Assembly (NCBI GenBank): GCA_036511595.1 | Contig: DATCBY010000037.1 | Span: 1 to 43,468, forward strand | Length of the DNA: 43,468 nt | Direction of reading: 5' to 3' | DNA from: DASZQY01 sp036511595 | GTDB taxonomy: Bacteria > Pseudomonadota > Alphaproteobacteria > Rhizobiales > Kaistiaceae | Translations under genes and position numbers: made by a program | Part shown: one piece after another, positions 18,254-26,806 of the stretch | How the letters are laid out: each line of letters begins with the position of its first letter | How positions within the stretch are numbered: position 1 is the first letter of the stretch | The notes under the pieces: model-generated | The model's input: the letters and a program-made list of their open reading frames with translations, nothing else | Database searches by the model: none | Told to the model about the DNA's origin: nothing

Positions 18254-18935
18254 AGTCCGTTCGGCGAAGGCTGCTCAGCCAAGCGCCTCAAACCGTCCAG
18301 CGTGGCGATCGTGGCAACCGGCGGCAGGTCGCGATACTCGTCGGCTGGCCGCGCCGGTTGATCCAGACGGCGCGCAGCCCGGCGGCGACGGCGCCGGCGA
18401 TGTCCCAGCGGTTGGACGATTGGAACGAGATCGCGGCTGGCGCGAATTTCAACTGGCTGCAGGCGAAGGCGTAGACCTCCGGCGCGGTCTTGTAGGTGCG
18501 CAACGCGTCGACAGAGAACGTCGCCTCGATGAATTGGCCGACACCAGCACTCGCGATGTTTTCCGCGAGCATCGACGGCGTGCCATTCGAGAGAACGGCT
18601 ATTCGCTTGCCGCTGGCCTGCAGGCCCGCGAGGACCGCGTGCACCTCGGGATAGGGATCGAGGCGTCGATAGGCCGCAAGAAGGGCCGGCTTCAGGGCAG
18701 CGTGTTCAGGCGCAACCGTCACCAGGGCAAAATCCAACGCCTCCTCGGTGAGTGCCGCGAAATCGCGATACCGGCCGGCAAGTGCCCGCACCCACGTGTA
18801 TTCGAGTTGTTTCTGCCGCCAGAGCGCCGAAAGCGCATCGCTGCGCGATCCGATCGCAGCGGCGTGACGGTTGATCGCCGAGTGGACGTCGAAGAGCGTG
18901 CCGTAGGCATCGAATACATAGGCATCAATGGACAT
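18250..18935 (-). CDS. haloacid dehalogenase type II, C-terminus frameshifted
   Basis: HAD-superfamily enzyme of the L-2-haloacid dehalogenase type. It has nucleophile Asp9 in VFDAYGTLFD, motif II in AVLSNGTPSML, and the type-II core SVDALRTYKTAPEVYAF followed by FQSSNRWDIAGAVAAGLRAVWINR. It hydrolyses short 2-haloacids in characterised members; the natural substrate here is unknown. As read, the frame ends at 18288 with a non-homologous tail after RRGQP. Restoring one base at about 18343 continues as DEYRDLPPVATIATLDGL to a stop at 18250-18252, giving 228 residues, the normal size. The ATG at 18935 was chosen because the protein then starts MSIDAYVFD; the frame opens at 19022. Whether the indel is real or technical cannot be told from the sequence. 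Confidence 0.82.
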
Positions 18936-19339
18936 CGGTGCGCCAATCCCCACTCCATCCGGGCAGGGGATGATAGCCGGACCCGCCGGGTCCGCGGAAG
19001 GGCGGTCGAGCCGCACCGCCACTGCACCAGGTCAGCCGCGAATACGTTGCTTGTCGCCGCCCACTCGTCACCAGCCAAACGCCGGTCATCGACGGGCGCG
19101 CTGCCGCGGTCGCCACGGCCGTCGCCACATTGAACACGATCAAAATAGCCGGTAAGGTCGAGCTCGCGTTGGGCCCGGCAAGCGGGGTCGCGTCTGCACT
19201 GTTGTCGGACGCAGCGGGAGGCGAGACACCCAGATGGCAAGCACTGGTTCGAGTTGGTTGCCGCCGGGAATGGGGCGACCAAAGCGCGCCGGTGTCGAGC
19301 CGGCTGGTTTATCCTCGTCGCTCGGGTGAAGGATCGCAT
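18936..19339. other. divergent intergenic region, dehalogenase / second LIV operon
   Basis: About 400 bp between divergent genes with no convincing coding frame. A frame open from 19130 leads into livG but has unlike composition and is probably not translated. A short hairpin (GGACCC/GGGTCC around GCC) lies at 18979-18993. No operator-like repeat was identified. Confidence 0.4.
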
Positions 19340-20092
19340 TTGTTGCGCGACACGACGATCAGCGTCAACGGTGCGGTGCTTTCTGCGTCCTCGCTCGAAA
19401 AGCGGTTCAATGCGCTGGTCGTGCTCGACAAGGTCAATTTCAGTCTCGGTGCCGACGAAGCGGTGGGCATCGTCGGCCCGAACGGCGCCGGCAAGACGAC
19501 GCTGCTCAATGTTCTGGTCGGCTCGCACCGGCCAAACGCCGGCACCGTGTCTTTTCGCGGCGAGGACGTGACGGCCCTCGACGCCGCCGACCGCTGTCGG
19601 CGGGGCCTGGCGCGAACCCATCAGATTCCGCGTCCCTTCACCGGCATGACCGTATTCGAGAACCTGTTCGTCGCCGCGACGTATGGTGGCGGCTTCAAGC
19701 GCGAGGAAGCGTACCAGCGCTGCATCGAGTCACTCGAACTTTGCGGCATGCTGCGGGTCGCCGACCGCCGTGCCGAGACGCTGGGACTTCTCGATCGCAA
19801 GCGTCTCGAACTCGCCCGTGCGCTGGTTACCAATCCGGTAGCCCTGCTGCTCGACGAGATCGGCGGCGGCCTCACCGACGGCGAGGCCAGCGAGCTGGTC
19901 GCCACCATCAAGACGCTGCGCACACGCGGCATCGCCATCGTCTGGATCGAGCACATCGTGCACGTCCTTCTCCAAGTGGCCGAGCGGCTGATCTGCATGG
20001 ATGCAGGCAAGATCATCGCCGAAGGCAATCCGAAGGCGGTCATGTCGGATCCGGCAGTCATCGACGCCTACCTCGGGGGAAGCCTCGATTGA
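19340..20092 (+). CDS. livG: LIV-type ABC transporter ATPase, LivG
   Basis: A roughly 250-residue ATPase beginning the second LIV operon. Walker A is GPNGAGKTT, the Q-loop region is LARTHQIPRPFTGMTVFENL, and Walker B is VALLLDEIGGGLTD. The usual LSGGQ signature is replaced by LGLLDRKRLELARAL, a variant seen in part of the LivG family. The start is uncertain. I chose the TTG at 19340 (followed by another TTG at 19343) with gaagga upstream (19328-19333), because homology begins shortly after; the frame is open from 19130. The stop overlaps the livF start (TTGA, 20089-20092). Confidence 0.87.
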   Translation: MLRDTTISVNGAVLSASSLEKRFNALVVLDKVNFSLGADEAVGIVGPNGAGKTTLLNVLVGSHRPNAGTVSFRGEDVTALDAADRCRRGLARTHQIPRPFTGMTVFENLFVAATYGGGFKREEAYQRCIESLELCGMLRVADRRAETLGLLDRKRLELARALVTNPVALLLDEIGGGLTDGEASELVATIKTLRTRGIAIVWIEHIVHVLLQVAERLICMDAGKIIAEGNPKAVMSDPAVIDAYLGGSLD

Positions 20093-20823
20093 GTCTCCTC
20101 TCGGTCGAGAACCTGGATGTCCGTCACGGCCTTCTGCAGGCCGTTCGCGGTGTCAGCATCGCCGTTGACCACGGCGAGATCGTCGCGCTGATCGGCGCCA
20201 ATGGCGCCGGCAAGACGACGCTGCTGCGCTCCATCGCCGGCGCCCATCCGCCGGTCGCCGGCGTGATCCGGCTGGACGGTGTGGACGTCACCCACGTCCC
20301 CGCCTATCGCCGGGTCAGCATGGGGATAGCCCTCGTACCCGAAGGTCGGCGCCTCTTCTCGGCGATGACCGTCGAGGAGAATCTCCTCCTGGCTGGGGCC
20401 AGCCGGCGCAAGGGGGAATGGAACGTCGAGCGGGTAATGGAAGCCTTCCCGATGCTCAAGGCGCGAAGGAGCGCACTCTGCGGCAGCCTTTCCGGCGGTG
20501 AGCAGCAGGCCACCGCCATCGGCCGCGCCCTGATGACCAACCCCCGTATCCTGCTGCTCGACGAAGTCTCCCTCGGATTGTCGCCGCACGCCGTCAATCT
20601 TGTCTATGCCTCGCTTGACGGGCTGATGGCCTCCGGCGCCACGATCGTGCTCGTCGAGCAGGATTTGAAGCGCGCCCTTCGCGTCGCCACACGCGTCGTG
20701 TGCATGCTGGAGGGCCGGATCGTCCTTGAAGGTCGCGCGCGCGAAGTGACCCGCGAACAGGTCACGCAGGCCTATTTCGGGCTGCGCCGGGACCACGCGC
20801 CGGCGGCGGAAAGCCACCCATGA
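20089..20823 (+). CDS. livF: LIV-type ABC transporter ATPase, LivF
   Basis: A 244-residue ATPase: Walker A GANGAGKTT, signature LSGGEQQATAIGRAL, Walker B ILLLDEVSLGLSP, and VLVEQD in place of the H-loop region. It starts at TTG 20089, which overlaps the livG stop, and ends overlapping the livH ATG at 20820. These couplings show a single transcript. Partner of the livG product in the second LIV transporter. Confidence 0.92.
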   Translation: MSLLSVENLDVRHGLLQAVRGVSIAVDHGEIVALIGANGAGKTTLLRSIAGAHPPVAGVIRLDGVDVTHVPAYRRVSMGIALVPEGRRLFSAMTVEENLLLAGASRRKGEWNVERVMEAFPMLKARRSALCGSLSGGEQQATAIGRALMTNPRILLLDEVSLGLSPHAVNLVYASLDGLMASGATIVLVEQDLKRALRVATRVVCMLEGRIVLEGRAREVTREQVTQAYFGLRRDHAPAAESHP

Positions 20824-21722
20824 ACTTCGTCAACGCGATCATCCAGGGCATCCTGCTCGGCGGCTACTACGCCATGATCGCCTGCGGCCTGTCCTTCATG
20901 ATGGGGGTGATGAAGATCATCAATCTTGCCCACGGCAGTCTGGCGATCGTGGCCGCCTTCGCCTTTTTTCTGCTCGCCGAGTACTGGGAAATAAATCCCT
21001 TCCTCGCCCTTCTCCTCGTCCTGCCGCTGATGGCCGCGGTCGGCTGGTTCCTGCAGCGCGGCATTCTGGAGCAAAGCGCGCGCTCGGGCGCGCTCGTGCC
21101 CATCCTCAGCACTTTCGGCCTTGCCATCGTCATCGACAATACGCTGTTCGAATATTTCGGCGCCGACACGCGTTCGCTGGCGCCCTTCATCGGCTCGCTG
21201 TCCTATGACAGCTGGTCGCTAACCAACGACATCTACGTTGGTAAGCTGGCGGTGGTGACATTTGTCGCCGCGATGGCGTTGCTCGGCGGCCTGCAGCTCT
21301 TGCTCACCCACACCCCGATTGGTCGCGCCATCCGCGCCACCGCCGAGGATCCCGATACGGTCGAACTGGTTGGCATCAATTCGCGCGCCGTAAACGCCAT
21401 CTCGGCGGCGATCGCGCTGACGACGGTCGGCATCGCCGGCATGTTTCTCGCGATGCGCGCCACCTTCGATCCCTATGCCGGCCCGCTACAGCTTATCTTT
21501 GCGTTTGAAGCAGCGGTCATCGGTGGGGCCGGTTCGCTGTGGGGCACGCTGGCCGGAGGGGTGATCCTCGGCCTCGCCCAGACGCTCGGCGCCCAGGTCC
21601 ATCCGCAGGGCTTTCTCATCACCGGCCACGCCGTCTTCCTGATCATTCTGTTCGGTCGCCGCTATGTCTCGCTGCGCGACGTCCGCATGATCCTGGGATC
21701 GCTGCTCAGGCAGCCGGCATGA
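20820..21722 (+). CDS. livH: LIV-type ABC transporter permease, LivH
   Basis: A 300-residue permease with LivH features: GGYYAMIACGLSFMMGVMKI near the start and VIGGAGSLWGTLAGGVILG near residue 235, with seven to eight hydrophobic segments. A 4-bp overlap with livF and with livM (ATGA at 21719-21722) makes it an internal gene of the operon. Gene order here is G-F-H-M, unlike the K-H-MG-F order of the first operon, so the two systems are separate imports, not a duplication. Confidence 0.92.
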   Translation: MNFVNAIIQGILLGGYYAMIACGLSFMMGVMKIINLAHGSLAIVAAFAFFLLAEYWEINPFLALLLVLPLMAAVGWFLQRGILEQSARSGALVPILSTFGLAIVIDNTLFEYFGADTRSLAPFIGSLSYDSWSLTNDIYVGKLAVVTFVAAMALLGGLQLLLTHTPIGRAIRATAEDPDTVELVGINSRAVNAISAAIALTTVGIAGMFLAMRATFDPYAGPLQLIFAFEAAVIGGAGSLWGTLAGGVILGLAQTLGAQVHPQGFLITGHAVFLIILFGRRYVSLRDVRMILGSLLRQPA

Positions 21723-22792
21723 CGGCGCGCTCCGCCATAACCGTGCATCGCTGGACGGACCTTTCCGTCATCGTCGCCATCGTGACCGCCGTGGTCGCGC
21801 TGCTGCTGGCGATCGCTCCGGCGTTCCTTTCTGTCAACGTGATCGACCGGCTGACCACGCTGTTTATCTACGTTATCCTCGCCGTGATGTGGAATGCGCT
21901 GGCCGGCTATGGCGGCCTCATCTCGATCGGCCAGCAGGGATTCTTCGGTCTTGGCGCCTATTTCGCGATCCGGCTTTCCGAATGGGGCCTCAGCGTCTTT
22001 CCAAGCCTGATCGTCGCCGCCCTGCTGGTAGGCGTCGTCGCGTTGCCGGTATCTGTTTTCATGCTGCGGCTGAAGGCCGGGGAATTTGCATTGGGAATGT
22101 GGGTGCTGGCCGAGCTCGTACGGTTGCTCGTCAACCTCGATACGATCATCCAGGGTGACACCGGACGCTCGCTGATCGCGCTGTCGGCCTACGACGCCGG
22201 CACCCGGCTGGTTATCATCTATTGGCTGGCACTCGTCCTGATGGCGATGCTGCTCGGCGCCGTCTTTTTCCTTTTGCGCAGTCGCGTCGGTTCGGCGATC
22301 CAGGCGATTCGCGACAACGAGGAGGCGGCGACGTCCATCGGCATCAAAGTCATCGCCGCCAAGCGCATCATCTTTGTCCTTGCCGCCGTCGGCTGTGCCG
22401 CAGCCGGCACGCTGTGGCTGGCCACGTCGACCACTTTCCAGCCGCGCAGCTTCTTCGGCGTCCAGTGGACCGCCTACATGATCTTCATGGTGCTGGTCGG
22501 CGGCATCGGGCGCTTCGAGGGGCCGATCATCGGCGCCGTCATCTTCTTTCTGATTGAAACATGGTTCGGCGCCACCGGCGTCTGGTACCTCATCGGCCTC
22601 GGCTTGACCGCTCTTCTCTTCTCCCTGTTCCTCCCACGGGGCCTCTGGGGAACCATCGAGGATCGCTTCCAGATCCGACTGCTCCCCGTCGGATACAGGC
22701 TCAACATCGCAACCGCGGCGCCGGAGCGCGGTGCCCCGGATAGCACCAACATGGGTGGCGATGGTCCGGTCGCGGCCAGCGCGGAGCGCTGA
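21719..22792 (+). CDS. livM: LIV-type ABC transporter permease, LivM
   Basis: A 357-residue permease with LivM features: NALAGYGGLISIGQQGFFGL near residue 60 and AIRDNEEAATSIGIKVIAAK near residue 200, the latter being the coupling loop. Nine or ten hydrophobic segments, with a Pro/Gly/Ala-rich tail. Unlike the first operon, it is not fused to an ATPase. It is the last gene of the operon and is followed by 35 bp, then the convergent racemase end. No binding-protein gene follows; a broken one lies at 29720-30150. Confidence 0.92.
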   Translation: MTARSAITVHRWTDLSVIVAIVTAVVALLLAIAPAFLSVNVIDRLTTLFIYVILAVMWNALAGYGGLISIGQQGFFGLGAYFAIRLSEWGLSVFPSLIVAALLVGVVALPVSVFMLRLKAGEFALGMWVLAELVRLLVNLDTIIQGDTGRSLIALSAYDAGTRLVIIYWLALVLMAMLLGAVFFLLRSRVGSAIQAIRDNEEAATSIGIKVIAAKRIIFVLAAVGCAAAGTLWLATSTTFQPRSFFGVQWTAYMIFMVLVGGIGRFEGPIIGAVIFFLIETWFGATGVWYLIGLGLTALLFSLFLPRGLWGTIEDRFQIRLLPVGYRLNIATAAPERGAPDSTNMGGDGPVAASAER

Positions 22793-22827
22793 CTGACGGG
22801 CAAGGGCGAAGCGGGATCGCGCGTAAG

Positions 22828-23580
22828 CTAGAGCCTGCGCTCTTCCCCGACTCCATCGAATAGCGCAAGGCGTCCGGCGTAGCGCTTGGCGGCCGGGGAG
22901 ACCCAGCCGCCAACCTTCGACGTGTGCAGCCCCAGGTTAGCCAGCGCCTCGGCAAGCTTCACCGCTGCCCCCACGCCTTCGACAACCGGCACGCCATGCT
23001 CGGCGGCAAGCGATGCCGCCAGATTTGCCATGCCGGCGCAGCCGAGGACGATCGCCTCGGCCCGGTCTTCGCGCAACGCGGCGGCGATTTCCGCCGAGAT
23101 GCGCTGACGCGCGGGACCGTTGGCTTGCTCCAGCGCCAGCACCGCAACGTCGGCCGCGCGGACAGCCGCACAGCGCGACGCCAGACCGTAGCGCTGTAGG
23201 TTCTGCTCAAGGACCGGGATGGAGCGAGCAAGCGTGGTGACCACGCTGAATCGTCCGGCCACCAGCGCCGCCAGATGATAGGCGGCTTCACCGATGCCGA
23301 TCACCGGCGCGTCGGCCAGCGATCGGGCTGCGTCGAGGCCGGTGTCGTCGAAGCAGGCGATGACGTGGGCATCGACGCCGGTTTGCCCGGCGGAAAGGAT
23401 TTCGGCGAGGAGGCCCGGCAGACTCAGCGCTCCGTCGAAGAAGCCCTCGATCGAGGTGGGGCCGTCAGCTGAGGTGGCGGCAACAATCTCAGTACCACTA
23501 GCCGCCGCCGCGCGCGCCGCCTCCGCGATCTTGGCGGTCATCGAAGCCGTCGTGTTGGGGTTGACGACGTGAATACGCAT
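22828..23580 (-). CDS. Asp/Glu/hydantoin racemase family protein
   Basis: A 250-residue cofactor-independent racemase-fold protein. It starts MRIHVVNPNTTASMTAKI, typical of hydantoin/allantoin racemases (HyuE/HpxA group). The two catalytic cysteines are visible: one in HVIACFDDTG near residue 80 and one in IVLGCAGMANLA near residue 185. The family interconverts enantiomers of hydantoins, allantoin, aspartate/glutamate or maleate-like acids. The ATG at 23580 overlaps the stop of the upstream permease (ATGA), so it is the last gene of the polyamine-type ABC operon. That makes a chiral N-compound a more likely transported substrate than a polyamine. Confidence 0.85.
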   Translation of the reverse strand: MRIHVVNPNTTASMTAKIAEAARAAAASGTEIVAATSADGPTSIEGFFDGALSLPGLLAEILSAGQTGVDAHVIACFDDTGLDAARSLADAPVIGIGEAAYHLAALVAGRFSVVTTLARSIPVLEQNLQRYGLASRCAAVRAADVAVLALEQANGPARQRISAEIAAALREDRAEAIVLGCAGMANLAASLAAEHGVPVVEGVGAAVKLAEALANLGLHTSKVGGWVSPAAKRYAGRLALFDGVGEERRL

Positions 23581-24539
23581 CAGACGAGGCCCCTGCCGGC
23601 ATCCGAGCCATGCCGCCGGCGGCGTGCCTGTACGAAGAAGACGCAGCCCAGGATGCAGACAATCACCGCCAGCGAAATGCCGGTCGTGACGGTGCCGAGG
23701 GCATAGATCACCGGCGTGGTGACCGTCGTGGTCAGGCCCTGCAGCGTCAGCGGCAGCGTGTTGACGGCGCCGACGGCCTGACTTGAGCGCGCGATCTCGT
23801 CCCACGAAAGGGTAAAGCCAAACAGCGCCACGCCAAGGAGCGACGGCGCGATAATCGGCAGGACGACATGGCGGAACGCCTGCCACGCGCTGGCGCCAAG
23901 ATCGCGCGACGCCTCTTCGTAGGAGCGGTTGAACCGGTTGAAGACGGCGAACAGGATGAGCAGGCCGAACGGCAGCGTCCAGGTAAGATGTGCGCCTAAT
24001 CCCGAGGTGAACAGGCCCATCAGGGTCTGGAAATTGTCCTGGATGGCGGCACCGATGCCGCCCAGCACCGTCGCCACCGGCGAGTGATTGTCGCTACTGC
24101 CGAACTGGTCGACGAGACTGTCGCCGGCGGCGGAGATGGATTGGTTGGCGAGCTGAAACTCCAGCGCGATGCCCAGCGATACGACGATGGAGGGCAGTGT
24201 CAGGCTGGCGATAGCGGTATAGAAAAGCGCGTTCCTGCCCCGGAATTTCCGGCGAAAGGCGAGCCCGGCCATCACCGAGATCACGACAGTCAACACGGTG
24301 ACGACCAGACCGAGCTTCAGCGAATTCTCCAGCGCGCCAACAACGTTGGGGACGCCGATACCTGCCCACAGGTTCGAGAACCAGTGCAGCGACACGCCGT
24401 TCATCGGGAAGGTCAGGCCGCCGTTGGGCCCCTGGAACGATAGGATGGTGATGGTGATGATCGGCCCGTATAGGAACAGGACATAGAGGCCAAAGACGAT
24501 CGACAGCACGTAGAAGATCCGCGAGCGGCGGTCGCGCAT
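23580..24539 (-). CDS. ABC transporter permease, PotC-like
   Basis: A 319-residue inner-membrane permease of the spermidine/putrescine (PotC/YdcV) type, with six helices. The EAA loop is EEASRDLGASAWQAFRHVVLP. It is about 50 residues longer than typical PotC. The excess is a polar segment at about residues 130-180 (AGDSLVDQFGSSDNHSPVAT), between helices, predicted to be a periplasmic or cytoplasmic loop. It starts 3 bp after the potB-like stop and overlaps the racemase start. Confidence 0.9.
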   Translation of the reverse strand: MRDRRSRIFYVLSIVFGLYVLFLYGPIITITILSFQGPNGGLTFPMNGVSLHWFSNLWAGIGVPNVVGALENSLKLGLVVTVLTVVISVMAGLAFRRKFRGRNALFYTAIASLTLPSIVVSLGIALEFQLANQSISAAGDSLVDQFGSSDNHSPVATVLGGIGAAIQDNFQTLMGLFTSGLGAHLTWTLPFGLLILFAVFNRFNRSYEEASRDLGASAWQAFRHVVLPIIAPSLLGVALFGFTLSWDEIARSSQAVGAVNTLPLTLQGLTTTVTTPVIYALGTVTTGISLAVIVCILGCVFFVQARRRRHGSDAGRGLV

Positions 24540-24542
24540 GGC

Positions 24543-25490
24543 TCACAGTTCCTTGCGGATGTCGACGAAGCGGATAAGCGTCCAGATGATCATCAGAACG
24601 ATGGCAAGCAGGATGATCGCCTGCGCCGCGGCAATCGGAAACTGTAACGCGCCGATTTCCGTCTCGATGACCTTGCCGGCCGAGGCGATCTGCTGGCCGC
24701 CCATCACGCCCGTGGTGACGAAGTCCCCCATTACGATGGTGATGACGAAGATCGAGCCGATGGTGATGCCTGCTTTCGACAGCGGGATGATGACGTTCCA
24801 CAATGTCTGCCAGCCCGTTGCGCCGGCATCGTAAGCGGCCTCGACCAGCGAACGGTCGATGCGCGACATCGAGTTCAGGATCGGCACGATCATGAAGACC
24901 GTGTTGATATGAACCAGCGCGAGCGTGACCGAGAAATCGGAGTAGAGCAGCCACTCCAGCGGCTGGTGGATGACGCCGAGGTTAAGCAGGATCTGGTTGA
25001 TAAGCCCGTTGCGGCCGAGCAGGGGAATCCACGAGATCATGCGGATCACGTTCGACGTCCAGAACGGGATGGTGCAGATCAGCGCCAGCACGATCCGGGT
25101 GGTCGTGCTGCGGATCTCGAAGTTCAGGTAGTAGGCGATGGTGAAGCCGAGGACGAGGGTTACCGTCCACACGATGGCGCAGAATTTCAGCGTCGACAGA
25201 TAGGTGCGGAACGTCGTGCAGAGATCGGGGAATCCGGCGCATTTGTTGAAGGCGAGTGCGTAGTTGTCGAGCACGAAAGCCGGTGCGATCGAGTAGCCGG
25301 TGTACGTCCAGAAGCTAACGGCAAGCGTGACAAGCAGCGGCAGGACGAAGAAGACCAGAAAAACGAGGGCAAGCGGCGCCGCCTGCCAATAGGGCCGCAG
25401 GCGGCCCTCGGCGTCGAGCGGCCGGTGACGCTTGGCGGAAGCGCCCCGGAGCGTGGCTCCGGGGCGTGCAGAGATTGTGGTTTCGGCCAT
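24543..25490 (-). CDS. ABC transporter permease, PotB-like
   Basis: A 315-residue permease of the PotB type: a basic 37-residue N-terminus, then helices beginning PLALVFLVFFVLPLLVTLAV. The EAA loop is VEAAYDAGATGWQTLWNVIIP. The ATG at 25490 overlaps the binding-protein stop (ATGA, 25490-25492). A very stable hairpin lies inside its first codons (25442-25466). Forms the channel with the next gene. Confidence 0.9.
   Translation of the reverse strand: MAETTISARPGATLRGASAKRHRPLDAEGRLRPYWQAAPLALVFLVFFVLPLLVTLAVSFWTYTGYSIAPAFVLDNYALAFNKCAGFPDLCTTFRTYLSTLKFCAIVWTVTLVLGFTIAYYLNFEIRSTTTRIVLALICTIPFWTSNVIRMISWIPLLGRNGLINQILLNLGVIHQPLEWLLYSDFSVTLALVHINTVFMIVPILNSMSRIDRSLVEAAYDAGATGWQTLWNVIIPLSKAGITIGSIFVITIVMGDFVTTGVMGGQQIASAGKVIETEIGALQFPIAAAQAIILLAIVLMIIWTLIRFVDIRKEL
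25442..25466 (-). promoter_or_regulatory. 11-bp stem hairpin at the start of the PotB-like gene
   Basis: CGCCCCGGAGC and GCTCCGGGGCG pair perfectly around a 3-base loop. It begins 24 bases into the permease gene, right after the binding-protein gene. In the transcript it would slow initiation or protect the upstream message end, a common way to make binding protein in excess. There is no U-tract, so it is not a classic terminator. Confidence 0.6.
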
Positions 25491-26772
25491 CAGGCGGCGA
25501 TGAACTCGTTCCACTTCTGAACCATGTACGCATTTTCGTCCATGATCGAGTTCCAGCACGCCACGGCGCCCATGCGGACGGCGTAGGAGCCGCCGTCACG
25601 AACCGCGCCGGCCTTCTCGAGCAGGCCGCCGTCCGGACCCTTGATGTCCTGCGCGGCGGGCTGCCTTCCATCCAGTAATCCCACTCGTAACCTTCCATGT
25701 TGGCCTTGGCGGTATCGAGGACGGCCGAGTAGTAGCCCTGGCGGTTGAGATAGGCGCCGGCCCAGCCCGACAGGAACCAGTTGACGAACTCGTAGGCGGC
25801 GTCGAGCTGCTTGTCCTTGAGCGTCTTCGGCAACGCGAAGCCCGAGGCCCAGGCCCGGTAGCCTTCCTTGAGCGGCTGGAAGGTGCAGGCGATGCCCTTG
25901 AGGCGAACCGCGGTCACCGCCGGCGACCACATCGACTGGATGACCGTCTCACCCGAGGCCATCAGGTTGACGCTCTCGTTGAAGTCGCTCCAGAAGGCGC
26001 GAAACTGTCCGGCCTTCTTGGCATCGATCAGGGTCGCGATCGTCGTGTCGATCTCGGCCTTGGTCATGTTGCCCTTGTCGCCGTACTTCACCTTGCCCAG
26101 GGCCTCGTTGACCATGGCGGCGTCCATGATGCCGATCGACGGGATGTTGAGGATCGACGCCTTGCCCTTGAACTGGGGATTGAGAAGTTCCGCCCAGCTA
26201 TCGATCGGGCGGCCGATGAGGTCAGGGCGAATGCCGAGCGTATCGGCGTTGTAGGTGGTCGGAATGAGCGTCAGCCACTCGGTCGGCTCCTTGGCGAAGT
26301 TCTTCGAGTGCTGGCCTTCGAGATAGCACACCTTGTGCGGGGCGGTGCCCTGGTCGCCGATCTTCTTGCCGTCGATCTCGCCCTTGGCGATGACCGTGGC
26401 AAGCTTGTCGACCAGCTTGATCTTCTTGGCGTCCATGCCCATCAGGTTGCCCGACGGGACAAGGTTCTTGAGCGAGAAATATTCGGTGTCGACGAGGTCA
26501 AACGAGTCCGGCTGGGTGACGATGCGCTTGGTCACTTCATCGGTTTCGACGCTGACATATTCGATCTTGATGCCGAGGTCCTTGAAGGCCTGATCGGCGA
26601 TCGCCGGCGACTGGTTGGTGGCCGTCGACAGATAGCGCAGCGTGATCGGCTCTGCGGCGAGGATCGCCGGGAATCCGGTAATGGCGCCGGAGCCTGCCGC
26701 CAGGCCGGCGAAGGCCGCGGTGCCCTTGAGGACGGAGCGGCGCGAAATGCCCCGTGTCTTCGTGTCTTTCAT
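25490..26772 (-). CDS. polyamine-type ABC transporter binding protein, frameshifted near C-terminus
   Basis: Extracellular solute-binding protein of the PotD/SBP_bac_8 type with a Tat signal (SRRSVLKGTAAFAGLAAG, cleavage near ILAAEP). The core reads RYLSTATNQSPAIADQAF, TLIPTTYNADTLGIRPD, AFWSDFNESVNLMASGE. As read, the frame turns aberrant after DYWMEG near 25662. In the next frame the protein continues PAAQDIKGPDGGLLEKAG to FIAA and a stop at 25490. Restoring one base gives 427 residues, with the stop overlapping the permease ATG exactly as expected of an operon, so the indel is recent or technical. The ligand is unknown; the racemase downstream argues against simple polyamines. Confidence 0.87.
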
Positions 26773-26806
26773 CAGTTCACACTCCTTCGGGTTATGTCGC
26801 CACAGG

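Noticed and set aside
19130..19339. 70-residue N-terminal extension of LivG
   Set aside because: No family similarity or suitable composition; the ATPase fold begins after the TTG at 19340.
19340..20092. LivG lacking LSGGQ as a broken ATPase
   Set aside because: The LLDRKRLELARAL variant occurs in intact members of this family, and Walker A and B are normal.
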